A stretch of DNA of 64,000 bases, taken from contig NZ_DAGX01000003.1 in the NCBI RefSeq assembly GCF_002498315.1, positions 141,092 through 205,091 of the forward strand, given 5' to 3'. This document shows, piece by piece, positions 32,711-41,237 of the stretch. Every line of letters begins with the position of its first letter. Positions within the stretch are counted from its first letter, which is position 1. The DNA comes from Methanofollis sp. UBA420 (lineage in GTDB: Archaea; Halobacteriota; Methanomicrobia; Methanomicrobiales; Methanofollaceae). The notes below the pieces were generated by a model. That model ran no database searches. It was given only the letters and a program-made list of their open reading frames with translations, and was not told where the DNA came from. The translations under genes were made by a program, and so were the position numbers.

Positions 32711-33841
32711 ATGCGATCCCTTCTCTCTCCCCCCGGTAGAGGATGCCTCCTTCTCCTCCTCCTCATTCTCTTTGTTTGTGCTGCAGGATGCGTCGGTGAA
32801 GAAGAAAAAAAGATTGCGGAAGCAGGTGCGCTTGTCGAGTCGGCGGCTGCCCGCTATGAGATCCTGAACACCACCGAAGATCTTGACACCGTCTCTCTCG
32901 GGAATATCAGAGCAGAGATGGCTGCAGCGAAGACGGACCTTGATGAGGCCCTCGTGATTCTCGACACCGTCTCCTATGACCGCCTCTCCCCTGACGGAAA
33001 AAAACAGCTCGATACTCTCAGGACGCTGTGCCAGGTGGAGGCTGAGTTTGCTGGAATGATCCGCGACGAAGGCTGTGATCTGCTGGAGCATTCCCAGAAC
33101 GCGATGTTTGAGAAGGGCAATGTCTCCGGGCTTGAATCATTCGACCGGGCACGGGAGGATCTTGTCAGGATGAAAGAGAAATCTCTGGTTCTGGAGACGA
33201 AGATGGCCAGGATCGATCTCGAATCCCTTCCTCCCGACTGGCAAGAGGACGTGACCGGGATGAAGGCCGATGTGGGGGATTTCACCACGATCCTTGGAGA
33301 CACTATCACGCTGGTCGACCAGCTCGAGAAGATGTCTTGCCTGATAGATTCTTCATATGCCCGTTTTGAAGTCCTGGAGACCGTCGGAGAGGCCGATCAG
33401 TATTCAACCGGAACCATAAGGGCAGAGATGGCTGCTGCAGAGACCGATCTCAGGGAGGCTCTCAGGATCCTCGAGACGATCCCCTACGATCGACTCCCTC
33501 CCGAAGGGAAGGAGCAGTTTGATGCCATAAAAACAGTGTGCGAGGTGAACGCGGACTTCTGCGCGATGATGCGGAATGAAGGTTGTGACTGCCTGGACCA
33601 CTGCCAGAAAGCGACGCTTGCACCCGACGAAGCCTCCGCGATTGCACAGTTTAGACTTGCAAAGAAGGATCTCGCCGGGATGAAAGAGAGACTTACGGCG
33701 ATCGAGGCGAAGATGGCGACTATCGATATCGAATCTCTGCCCTCTCCCTCCAGAGGAGATCTTGTCGGCATGAAGGTCTATATCGAGGAGTACGGCAAGA
33801 GCGTCAACGACGCGATCGATCTGCTGGACCAGGTCTGCTGA
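32711..33841 (+). CDS. predicted lipoprotein with internal tandem duplication
   Basis: A 376-residue protein with a leucine-rich signal and lipobox AAGC (Cys 27). The mature part is helical and consists of two similar halves of about 165 residues (about 35-200 and 208-376). Each carries IRAEMAAA-TDL, YDRL-P-GK, EGCD-L and a KMA-ID-ESLP block. No enzyme motif is present and no known family is recognised; coiled-coil-like heptads suggest a binding or scaffold role. The start MRSLLSPPG is chosen for the compact signal; AT-rich promoter sequence precedes it. Confidence 0.75.
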   Translation: MRSLLSPPGRGCLLLLLLILFVCAAGCVGEEEKKIAEAGALVESAAARYEILNTTEDLDTVSLGNIRAEMAAAKTDLDEALVILDTVSYDRLSPDGKKQLDTLRTLCQVEAEFAGMIRDEGCDLLEHSQNAMFEKGNVSGLESFDRAREDLVRMKEKSLVLETKMARIDLESLPPDWQEDVTGMKADVGDFTTILGDTITLVDQLEKMSCLIDSSYARFEVLETVGEADQYSTGTIRAEMAAAETDLREALRILETIPYDRLPPEGKEQFDAIKTVCEVNADFCAMMRNEGCDCLDHCQKATLAPDEASAIAQFRLAKKDLAGMKERLTAIEAKMATIDIESLPSPSRGDLVGMKVYIEEYGKSVNDAIDLLDQVC

Positions 33842-33897
33842 CGCCCTCTTCCGGGTGAGGGCGGCGGATGTTTATCCGTGGAGGGGCAAGATCTCTC

Positions 33898-34284
33898 ATG
33901 GTATCGGATCTCTCCCACGAGTGCGATGCGCCCCTCTCCCGTCCCCGGAAGGATCCGGCGATCGCCGCCTCCGCCTCCTTTGTCTGGGGAGGGATGGGCC
34001 AGGCCTACAACGGCCAGTACGGGAAAGGCCTCCTCTTCTTCATCGGGGTGATGGTCGGTTCCCTTCTCCTCCTCGTCCCCGGCATCATCATCTGGGCCTA
34101 TGGCATCTACGACGCCTACGTGACCGCACAGAAGGTGAACGACGGCGCGGCGCCATACAGGGAGACGGGTTTTCTCCACCTCCTCGGCTTTGTCCTCCTC
34201 ACGATCGCCCTCATCTTCGTCTTCGCCGTGGCGGCCGTCTTCCTCCTCCTGATGGCAGGGCTGGCCGGCTACCTGCCTCTCTGA
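33898..34284 (+). CDS. TM2/DUF5683-like small membrane protein
   Basis: A protein of about 128 residues with three or four hydrophobic segments. The segment AASASFVWGGMGQAYNGQYGKGLLFFIG, given here by positions 26-53 of the frame, is the G-x-G-Q-x-Y-x-G-x-x-x-K-G pattern of TM2-type membrane proteins. Function is unknown. An in-frame ATG at 33868 would add ten residues, and neither start has a convincing ribosome site. A T-tract follows at 34287-34293. Confidence 0.65.
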   Translation: MVSDLSHECDAPLSRPRKDPAIAASASFVWGGMGQAYNGQYGKGLLFFIGVMVGSLLLLVPGIIIWAYGIYDAYVTAQKVNDGAAPYRETGFLHLLGFVLLTIALIFVFAVAAVFLLLMAGLAGYLPL

Positions 34285-34321
34285 ACTTTTTTTCAGGTCC
34301 CCCGCGGTCGTGACACGGCCT

Positions 34322-35128
34322 TCACTCTGTCGGCGCCCTGCGCACCTGCAGGATGTGCATCGCCCGGGTGTCGCCATCGGCCTCGACCCACCCCATCTCG
34401 ACGAGGCCGAGAAGCCGGGAATAGAGGTAGGCGTCGCCGCATTGATCGTATTCCATGGAGAGGGCTCCGAGGGCGTCGCCGATAACCCGGGCCGCACTCA
34501 TCCACTCGTCCGGGACGGCGTCGAGGACGGCCTGGGGGATGGTAGCTGAGACGGTATGGCAGAGCTGCCCCCTCCAGAGGGTGCGGACGTCCTGGCCGTC
34601 CTCGTCCTGTTTTAACTGTTTCCAGGTGCGCAGATAATATTCTGCCTCGTCCGGTGTGAGTGCCCGTCCTTCGTCCTGCTGAGCGGCGAGCCACTCTGGC
34701 TCGAGTTCGCCGAGGCTGATCGGGACGATCCTGTCAGGGCCCGGATCGGGTTCGTCCTCGTACAGGACATCGATCCCGTCGGTGAGGTCGACGACTTCGA
34801 TCCCGCAGGGGTCGGGCTCCCTGCTGAGGAACTCCAGGAATCCGGCGTACTCCCGGGCAGACCGCCGGGTGAGCCAGACAACACGCCGGGCGTTGCCGGG
34901 CCGTGTCTCTTCCCAGAACGCCTTGATAGCGTTCAGGTCGTCGGCGTACCAGGACTCGTACTCGGTCCCGGCGTACAGGGCCCGGAAGAAGGCCTCCCTT
35001 GCCTCCAGGTCGTACGGGTCGATCGGCCCGAGGGAAAGGTTGTCAGGGAGGGCGAGTGCTGGCCTGCCCGCGGCATTGAGGGCGCCGGCTGATGATTCGG
35101 TAAAAGTGATATTGATGGTGTTGGTCAT
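34322..35128 (-). CDS. DUF1835/DUF3658 family protein
   Basis: A 268-residue soluble protein. It starts with NTINITFTESSAGALNAAG, and then ALPDNLSLGPIDP, the DUF1835 signature in which a nucleotide-like fold is suspected. The C-terminal third (RALTPDEAEYYLRTWKQL to the end) fits the DUF3658 helical domain. The family is uncharacterised and mostly bacterial. The neighbours give no clue. It is convergent with the TM2-like gene. Confidence 0.75.
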   Translation of the reverse strand: MTNTINITFTESSAGALNAAGRPALALPDNLSLGPIDPYDLEAREAFFRALYAGTEYESWYADDLNAIKAFWEETRPGNARRVVWLTRRSAREYAGFLEFLSREPDPCGIEVVDLTDGIDVLYEDEPDPGPDRIVPISLGELEPEWLAAQQDEGRALTPDEAEYYLRTWKQLKQDEDGQDVRTLWRGQLCHTVSATIPQAVLDAVPDEWMSAARVIGDALGALSMEYDQCGDAYLYSRLLGLVEMGWVEADGDTRAMHILQVRRAPTE

Positions 35129-35364
35129 TATAGGTGTCTCCGGTTCCGGGAGGGATTGAGGCAGGTACTTCGGTGGCCGGGCACATATGTGTGCGGGTCG
35201 GGGACGACGTATCGGCCTTTCCTAGTCTCTCACCTGTATGACTCAGGCCCCCTCAGACGATGCGTCAGGAGAATGGGGGATGCTTCCACCAGTGCTGCTG
35301 CAGAAAAGGAACTTTCCGGAGGGCTCCCGCTCTCCCCTGTCACACCGTGCAAAATGGAAGGAAG

Positions 35365-35449
35365 CGCCGGGGGGGAGATTTGAACTCCCGAGGTGTCAAA
35401 CACCAGTAGCTTTCGAGGCTACCGCCTTCCCGGACTAGACTACCCCGGC
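35365..35449 (-). tRNA. tRNA-Ser (CGA)
   Basis: An 85-base minus-strand cloverleaf has acceptor GCCGGGG/CCCCGGC with discriminator G, anticodon arm GGTAGC-CTCGAAA-GCTACT, a long variable arm (GGTGTTTGACACC) and T arm GGGAG-TTCAAAT-CTCCC. The anticodon CGA reads UCG serine codons. The long variable arm and G73 agree with serine identity. CCA is not encoded. An AT-rich GATAATAATAG about 15 bases upstream is a possible promoter element. Confidence 0.95.
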
Positions 35450-35663
35450 CTGTCCGGCTATTATTATCTGTCGGCTGCGTTCATAACCTTTGCGATGGCA
35501 TGGATGCGCCGCCTCTCTACGTGACCGCGTCCTCCCGTGCCTGCCGACGCCGTCATGGGTGCCGCTCCTCTCCAGGAAGGGGCGGATATATCCCGACCCT
35601 CCGGTCAGGCAGGACAATGGGATAAAAACAGGGGAGCCGGGACTTTCCCGGCTTTTCATCTCT

Positions 35664-37256
35664 TCAGGCGACAGGGCCTGAGGGACCCTTCTTGACGGTG
35701 ACGAACATGTCGTCGACCCGGACGAGCATTGCCGCCATCTCGGTTGCGGACATGATCGCCTGCTTCTTCACCCGTGCCGGCTCAAAGACCTTCTCGGCCT
35801 TCATGTCCACGACCTCGCCGGTGTAGACATTGAGGCCAGCGTACCTGTTGCCGGCGGCGTGGGCCTGCTTGAGTTCGACGACCTTGTCGATCGGGTCGAA
35901 GCCCGAGTTCTCGGCGAGAGTCTTCGGGATGTCCTCGAAGGCCGCTGCATAGGCTTCGAGGGCGATCTGGGTCCTGCCGCCGACGCTTGCTGCGTAGTCG
36001 CGGATCCGCAGCATCATCTCGACCTCGACAGAGCCGCCGCCGACGACGAAGGTCCCGTCTTCAAGGGCGTCCTGGACAACACGGCGGGCGTCTTCGACCG
36101 CACGTTCGAGTTCGTCGATGAGGTGCTGGGTCGAGCCCCGCAGCAGGATGGTGACTGCCTTCGGGTTCGGGCACTCGGCGATCTTCACCAGGTCGGCGTC
36201 CTCGAACTGCTCGACATAGCCGGCCGTGCCGAGGACCTCGGGCGAGATCTCCTGGACCTTGTTCACGATCACGGCGTTGAGGGCCTTTGCCGCGAACTTC
36301 ATGTCCTTCTCCGCAACGTCCTCGACCGCGAAGATGCCGTACTTCGCCAGGTAATACTGGACGGCGTCGGCGATCCCCTTCTGGCAGAAGACGACGTTGA
36401 CTCCTGCGTCGCGGATCGCGTCGGCGAGCTTCTTCAGGCTCTCGCGCTCCTGTTCGCCAAAGGCGGTGAGCTGCTCGCTGCCGGAGATCTTGATCTTCGA
36501 CTTCACCTGGGTCTTCGTGATCTCCAGGGGCTGGGCAAGGAGGGCGACCTTCGCGTTCTCGACTCTGCGGGGCATCCCGTCGGCGACCCGCGTCTTGTTG
36601 ATCACGACACCCTTGACGAGTTCGGCGTCGTCCATCGAGTCGCCGACCTCCTTGGTGACGGCCACATCGTCCTCGTCGATGACGGTCTTCCCGTTCTTCT
36701 CCTCGGCAACGGCCTGGACGGCGTCGACGATGATCCCGGCGACCTTCTCCTTCACCGACTCGATCGACTTCCCGGTCATCGAGGTGGAGGCGATCTGCAG
36801 GAGGATCTCGCGGTCCTCGGGCGTGACCGTGATGATCAGGTCGTTGAGGATCTCCAGCGCCTTCTCCATACCCTTCCTGTAGCCGAGGGCGATGATCGTC
36901 GGGTGGATCTCCTTTGTGAGCATCGTGCTGGCCTGCTCCATGAAGGCGCCGCCGAGGATGCAGGCGGTGGTGGTGCCGTCGCCGACCTCGTCGTCCTGCG
37001 TCTCGGCGACCTCGACCATCATCTTGGCGCCGGGGTGCTGGACCGAGAGCTCACGCAGGATCGTCGCTCCGTCGTTCGTGATTGTAACATCCCCGCTTCC
37101 GGAGACGAGCATTTTGTCCATACCCCGGGGGCCGAGCGTCGTCCGTACCGCGGCGGCGATTGCCTTTGCCGCAAGGATGTTGGACTGCTGCGCCTCGTGC
37201 CCCTTGGTACGCTCGATGTTATCTCGTAATATGACAACTGGCTGTCCGGCAAGCAT
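35664..37256 (-). CDS. thermosome (group II chaperonin) subunit
   Basis: A 530-residue subunit of the archaeal chaperonin that folds proteins in an ATP-driven double ring. Hallmarks: [36 protein letters not shown] near the ATP site and [11 protein letters not shown] in the C-terminal equatorial part, with a short C-terminal tail lacking the Gly-Met-rich end of some homologues. It is preceded by GGAGGATT about 7 bases before the ATG and by a TATA box about 45 bases upstream. It stands alone. Confidence 0.97.
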   Translation of the reverse strand: MLAGQPVVILRDNIERTKGHEAQQSNILAAKAIAAAVRTTLGPRGMDKMLVSGSGDVTITNDGATILRELSVQHPGAKMMVEVAETQDDEVGDGTTTACILGGAFMEQASTMLTKEIHPTIIALGYRKGMEKALEILNDLIITVTPEDREILLQIASTSMTGKSIESVKEKVAGIIVDAVQAVAEEKNGKTVIDEDDVAVTKEVGDSMDDAELVKGVVINKTRVADGMPRRVENAKVALLAQPLEITKTQVKSKIKISGSEQLTAFGEQERESLKKLADAIRDAGVNVVFCQKGIADAVQYYLAKYGIFAVEDVAEKDMKFAAKALNAVIVNKVQEISPEVLGTAGYVEQFEDADLVKIAECPNPKAVTILLRGSTQHLIDELERAVEDARRVVQDALEDGTFVVGGGSVEVEMMLRIRDYAASVGGRTQIALEAYAAAFEDIPKTLAENSGFDPIDKVVELKQAHAAGNRYAGLNVYTGEVVDMKAEKVFEPARVKKQAIMSATEMAAMLVRVDDMFVTVKKGPSGPVA

Positions 37257-37310
37257 GATAGAATCCTCCGATATCTCATTAATATGGATTAGAACTTCTA
37301 TATATATGGT
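37257..37310 (-). promoter_or_regulatory. thermosome promoter
   Basis: Reading on the minus strand, CCATATATATAG (37298-37309) is a strong TATA box, giving a transcription start near 37277. The GGAGG ribosome site lies at about 37264-37268. No palindromic heat-shock operator could be confirmed. Confidence 0.65.
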
Positions 37311-37410
37311 CCGGTGTTCTCTCCACCTGCTCTGAGTGGGGCAGAGTGTGTGCTTCCTCCTCCGGCGGAAATGCCTTCTGGCGCAGAGATCCGGTCTGCA
37401 GAGATTCTTT

Positions 37411-37995
37411 ATGGATCGGCACCGAAAGCTGCGTATGGATCACAGCCTTGCCCTCACCAGGCTGGAACAGGGTATCCTTCTTCTGGTCATTCTTGGCGGG
37501 GCCGGCATCGCCTTCAATCTCTATACAGGCCCGGGTACGGACAACCCTGTCGGCATCGTCCCCGACGCCCTTACCGGTTCTTCGGCGGCCCTCCTCGTCG
37601 ATACCCCTCTCGAAGGGTTCGGCGACCCGGCAGATCCCGGCAGGATCGGTTCTGTCTCCATCTCCCTCAGGCTCTTCCCGGGCTCTGTCGGGGCCGTGGA
37701 CATGGGCCGGGCAGGTGTCCTCTTCACCACGCAGGGAGGCACGGAGACCTGCAGCACCAGCCCGGTCCCCCCGAACTGGACGATCACCGACAGGCTGAAC
37801 GCCCTTCCCATCGGCGCCGCCGACGATGACGACCTCCTCGAACCTGGCGAGGAGTTCGTCATCAGGGTCTGGCCGTCCCGCGCCCTTGCACCCCGCGAGA
37901 CCTTCACCCTCACCGTCGCCCCGCCGCGGGGCCCGGCGGTGAAGGTCACGCGGACAGTGCCCCCGAGGATCACGCCGGTGACCGATCTCGGATAA
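37411..37995 (+). CDS. archaellin-like protein (orphan)
   Basis: A protein of about 194 residues. A short basic leader is followed by ALTRLEQGILLLVILGG, which aligns with the archaellin processing region (F-T-G-L-E-A-A-I-V-L-I-A), so a class III signal peptide cut by the prepilin peptidase is likely. The rest has the archaellin pattern GSVSISLRLFPGSVG, then LLEPGEEFVIRVWP, LAPRETFTLTVAPP and a final RTVPP. No arl/fla genes are nearby. It may be a minor filament subunit or a pilin-like product; start 37435 is an alternative. Confidence 0.75.
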   Translation: MDRHRKLRMDHSLALTRLEQGILLLVILGGAGIAFNLYTGPGTDNPVGIVPDALTGSSAALLVDTPLEGFGDPADPGRIGSVSISLRLFPGSVGAVDMGRAGVLFTTQGGTETCSTSPVPPNWTITDRLNALPIGAADDDDLLEPGEEFVIRVWPSRALAPRETFTLTVAPPRGPAVKVTRTVPPRITPVTDLG

Positions 37996-38080
37996 AATCG
38001 GGGGCCGCAGGTCGTCCACGACCCCGCCCCTCCCGGTCCTGCCTGTCGTGATCTCGTCGTCGACGTGAGCATTGCCCCCT

Positions 38081-38155
38081 GCGGAGAGTGGTGGGAAGGC
38101 AGATGGGTCAGCACCGCTCTTCAGGGAATGTGAAGAGAGATCGATCTGAGAATGA
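38081..38155. repeat. intergenic repeat, copy F (tail module)
   Basis: GCGGAGAGTGGTGGGAAGG followed by GATGGGTCAGCACCGCTC and AGAGAGATCGATCTGAGAAT matches the tail at 46922-47013 and 19950-20017. It ends about 30 bases from the GfcR stop. The gap 37996-38185 is otherwise featureless. Confidence 0.65.
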
Positions 38156-38185
38156 GGGTTTTTACAGTGCCAAAAAAAGGGGATC

Positions 38186-38806
38186 TCAGTCGATCCGCGA
38201 GACCGTGCAGAGCGGGAGGACAGGCACTCCCTCGACGGCCCGCACGTCCCTCTTGTCAAAGATCACCCAGATCGCGACCGGCCTCGCCCCGTGGGACCGC
38301 AGGTAGTCCACGACCTCGTGGAGGGTCCTGCCTGTCGTGATCACGTCATCGACGATGACGCAGGCGTGCCCGGCGATGGAGGCGAAGTTCCCGGAGATCG
38401 AACCGACCTTCTTCTCGGCAGGGCTGTGCTTTGCCGGGTGATAGATCGCAAGCCTCTTCCCTGTCCGGCCGGCGATGATCGTCGCCATCGGGACTCCGGA
38501 GAGGGAGATGCCGACGACGGTGTCGTATGCGGCGGCCTCGGGGCCGGAGAGGAACTGCCCGTCTGCGGCGGCGCCCTCGTGCCGCCTGACCAGCATCTGC
38601 CCGACAAGGTCGAGCATCCCCGCGTCGCTGCTCATCGGCGTCCAGTCGATGTGCACGTCCTTCGGCGCCTCGGCACTCCGCTGCTGCGTCAGGAGCCAGG
38701 TCACCGTCTCCATCGAGAGGGAGAGCTCGTCCGCGATCTGCTCCGGGCTATGGCCGTCGGAGAGGAGGATCTGTGCCTTGTTGATCAGTTCGTCGAGGGA
38801 ACTCAT
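38186..38806 (-). CDS. gfcR: GfcR-type orotate phosphoribosyltransferase-like transcription regulator
   Basis: A 206-residue protein with an N-terminal helix-turn-helix ([20 protein letters not shown]) and a C-terminal PRTase fold with the PRPP loop [16 protein letters not shown]. In haloarchaea GfcR activates glycolytic and related genes; a PRPP- or sugar-responsive role is inferred in methanogens. The start is [10 protein letters not shown] (38806), preceded on the minus strand by a TATA-like CTTAAATATCC. The longer frame to 39619 is spurious. It lies near prs, whose product PRPP could be its effector. Confidence 0.9.
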   Translation of the reverse strand: MSSLDELINKAQILLSDGHSPEQIADELSLSMETVTWLLTQQRSAEAPKDVHIDWTPMSSDAGMLDLVGQMLVRRHEGAAADGQFLSGPEAAAYDTVVGISLSGVPMATIIAGRTGKRLAIYHPAKHSPAEKKVGSISGNFASIAGHACVIVDDVITTGRTLHEVVDYLRSHGARPVAIWVIFDKRDVRAVEGVPVLPLCTVSRID

Positions 38807-38889
38807 AGAAGAGTGGTCTTCGGATGGATATTTAAGCGTTTGCGGGGCTCCTCCTCCCGGCGATGCGGGGGGCGTCGCCCCCTGATGGC

Positions 38890-39345
38890 CTACCGCCTCT
38901 TCCTCTTTATCGCCGAACCGCAGATCGGGCACTCCCCTTCGTGCCCGAAGTACCGGCCGCAGCCGGTGCAGCGGTACTTCCATGCCACCTTTGCGGCCCG
39001 CCTCTGCTGGATCGGTTCTGTGGCGACGCCGAGGCGCATTGCCGCGTTCTGGAGGGCGAAGTCGTCGGTGTACACCGTCGCCCCGAGTTCGCGGGCGAGG
39101 GCGAGGACGGAGAGGTCGGTCGGGGAGAGGACGCCGATGTCGCGGCTCTTCCCTGCCGCCTCCCGTGCGGCGAGGGTGCTCTCCGGGGAGGGACTGGCAA
39201 CGGCGAGCCCCTCTGCAAGGAGTGCCTCGTACCGGCACTTTGCCCGCAGGTCCACCAGTTCGGCGACGACCTCGGGCGTCGTGTACAGCTCCCCGGCATA
39301 GGGGCGGTCCACGAAGAACGCCGTGGCGTCGAGGACCGCCTTCAT
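38890..39345 (-). CDS. nob1: rRNA maturation endonuclease Nob1
   Basis: A 151-residue protein with an N-terminal PIN domain ([43 protein letters not shown] giving the acidic metal ligands) and a C-terminal zinc ribbon CTGC and CPIC. It cleaves the 3' end of pre-16S rRNA in ribosome assembly. The C-terminus KRKRR is basic. The ATG overlaps the rtcA stop by 4 bases, so it belongs to a prs-rtcA-nob1 unit. Confidence 0.92.
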   Translation of the reverse strand: MKAVLDATAFFVDRPYAGELYTTPEVVAELVDLRAKCRYEALLAEGLAVASPSPESTLAAREAAGKSRDIGVLSPTDLSVLALARELGATVYTDDFALQNAAMRLGVATEPIQQRRAAKVAWKYRCTGCGRYFGHEGECPICGSAIKRKRR

Positions 39346-40307
39346 GCCGAGAACACCGCCGGGGTTGCGCCTGAGACGGCGATCTCGTAGCCGAAGAGGG
39401 AGAGCAGGCGGCAGGTCGTCGCCGCGTGGCTCGATATTTCTGGCGCCGAGTACGATCCCCCGGCCCTCGCAAGGTAGACGAGGAGCTGGTCGGCGAGGTG
39501 GACGTCGACATCGCAGGCGACCGACCGGGCGGCGAGCAGTTCGTCTGCCGCCATCCAGCCGACCTTTTCCGCGGGAAGGCCGCGCCTCCCGACGGCGACG
39601 CCGCCTTTCGCCCCTTCAAAGACCGTCACCGATGTCCCTGTGCCAGGCCCGGGCGTCCTCTCGATCCGTACCGGGAAGCCGGGGAGGGCGGCAGATGCCG
39701 CCTGTGCCTGCCTCTCGGCCACGTGATCGGGGAGGTTCTGGGAGCAGGAGATGATCCCGGCATGGGCAGGCACCCCTCCGATGGCGAGGGGGGCGAGCTT
39801 CGAGGGCTCGACCGTGACCCGCACCCGTCCGCCGCCGACCGGGAAGTATCCCCGGCCGAGGACCTCCACCTCTATCTTCGCCCCGTGGGCACGGAGGAGA
39901 GGCACGAGCACCTCGGAAAAATAGTCGATGGTCGGGCTCTTCGAGACCTCGGTCCCGCCGGTGAGAGTGATCGTCCCCCCTGCCTCCAGGGCCACAGGCA
40001 ACCAGGCCTGGAGGACGAGGGGGATGCTCCCGGCCGTGCCGATCGCAAGGTCGATCTTGGTCTTCCTGACCTCGCCGGGCGCAAAAGTCAGGGTGTCGCT
40101 CTCCCGGCGGCACCCCCTCATCTCTGCCCCGCAGGCGAGGGCGACCGCCTGCACCGCCGTGCAGTGCTGGGCCGCAAGCCCGGGTTTCGGGCGGTTCGCC
40201 CTGATCTTCGTGATCCTGATGGGCGTGCCGGTGAGGGCCGCAAGGGCGACCGCGGTCCTCACCACCTGCCCCCCGCCCTCCCCGACGGCCCCGTCGACCT
40301 CTAACAT
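39342..40307 (-). CDS. rtcA: RNA 3'-terminal phosphate cyclase
   Basis: A 321-residue enzyme that makes 2',3'-cyclic phosphate ends on RNA using ATP. The start is [19 protein letters not shown] (40307), the family's signature N-terminus. Also visible are [12 protein letters not shown], and [12 protein letters not shown], and a conserved H near the C-terminus ([14 protein letters not shown]), the adenylated histidine. The start overlaps the prs stop by 7 bases. Confidence 0.94.
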   Translation of the reverse strand: MLEVDGAVGEGGGQVVRTAVALAALTGTPIRITKIRANRPKPGLAAQHCTAVQAVALACGAEMRGCRRESDTLTFAPGEVRKTKIDLAIGTAGSIPLVLQAWLPVALEAGGTITLTGGTEVSKSPTIDYFSEVLVPLLRAHGAKIEVEVLGRGYFPVGGGRVRVTVEPSKLAPLAIGGVPAHAGIISCSQNLPDHVAERQAQAASAALPGFPVRIERTPGPGTGTSVTVFEGAKGGVAVGRRGLPAEKVGWMAADELLAARSVACDVDVHLADQLLVYLARAGGSYSAPEISSHAATTCRLLSLFGYEIAVSGATPAVFSA

Positions 40308-41152
40308 TTCCGCAGAGCTGCCGCGATGCACCGTGCCGCCGAGACCTCGGAGCACGCCCGCTCGATCGTGTCAGAGCAGACGACGCTCTTCACTCCGGCA
40401 CTCCTGAGGTGGACATAGGCCCCGCCTGTGAAGACGCCGTGGACGCAGATGGCATGGACGGCCGCCGCACCCTGGGCATAGAGCATCTTCGTCGCCGTGG
40501 CGAGAGTTCCGCCGGTCGAGATGATGTCGTCGGTGATGACGACCTCGCGGCCGGAGACGTCGAAGGTCTTCGGCTCCATCCTGACCTCCTCGCCGGAAAT
40601 TCTGGTCTTTTTCAGGTAGTCACACTGCCACCCGCCCGCGGCCGCGATCTCGGCCGCAAAGTCCGCAGCCCCGGAGTCGGGGGCCAGGATCAGGGGGTTG
40701 TCGAGGTTCCTGCCTTTCAGGTACTCCCCGATCTCGGTCGCAAGCGAGAGGTCGTGGGAGGGGACGTCGAAGTGCCCGGCAATGTCCTTCTCGTGGATAT
40801 TGACGGTGATCACGTCGGTGACCCCGCGGGAGAGGGCCCGGGCGGCGACGCGGGCGCTCACCGGCTCGCCGTCCTTGAACTTCTTGTCCTGCCTGGCATA
40901 GCCGAGATACGGGATGACCAGAGTATTTGTCGTCGTCTCGCAGGCGTCGACGAGGAGCATCAACTGAATAAAAGCGTCATTATCGGTGACGCTCCCCACG
41001 ATCACGGTCTCGTCGTCCAGGGGGTCGAGGACCTGCAGGTACAGCTCCCCGTCAGGGAAGCGGGCGAAGCGGGTGTCGGCTACCTGGACCCCGAGTTCAT
41101 CGGCGATCCGAACGGCGAGTATCTGGGATTTTTCTGTGCATACAACCTTCAT
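40301..41152 (-). CDS. prs: ribose-phosphate pyrophosphokinase
   Basis: A 283-residue archaeal PRPP synthetase making PRPP from ribose 5-phosphate and ATP. RFPDGELYLQVLD, the K-containing flexible loop region (DYLKKTRISGEE) and the PRPP loop VVITDDIISTGGTL are clear. PRPP feeds purine, pyrimidine, histidine and methanopterin synthesis. It heads prs-rtcA-nob1, and its promoter faces away from lonB. Confidence 0.95.
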   Translation of the reverse strand: MKVVCTEKSQILAVRIADELGVQVADTRFARFPDGELYLQVLDPLDDETVIVGSVTDNDAFIQLMLLVDACETTTNTLVIPYLGYARQDKKFKDGEPVSARVAARALSRGVTDVITVNIHEKDIAGHFDVPSHDLSLATEIGEYLKGRNLDNPLILAPDSGAADFAAEIAAAGGWQCDYLKKTRISGEEVRMEPKTFDVSGREVVITDDIISTGGTLATATKMLYAQGAAAVHAICVHGVFTGGAYVHLRSAGVKSVVCSDTIERACSEVSAARCIAAALRKC

Positions 41153-41237
41153 TTCTGGTTTTTCCCCCAGCTGAAACTACTTAAACTATCATGAAAATAG
41201 TATATAAGTATCATTGCCCAATGAGGTTGCACTGCTC
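41153..41237. promoter_or_regulatory. divergent promoters of prs and lonB
   Basis: GTATATAAGTA (41200-41210) is a strong plus-strand TATA box about 30 bases before the lonB ATG, with a GAGGT ribosome site at 41222-41226. On the minus strand ATAGTTTAAGTAG (41176-41189) serves prs. Confidence 0.7.

Noticed and set aside
38186..39619. Long frame extending gfcR upstream
   Set aside because: The extra part overlaps nob1, is arginine/proline-rich, and the start [10 protein letters not shown] has a TATA box at the right place.
41214..41237. TTG start for lonB
   Set aside because: It lies within about 10 bases of the TATA box, upstream of the expected transcript start; ATG 41238 has a ribosome site.
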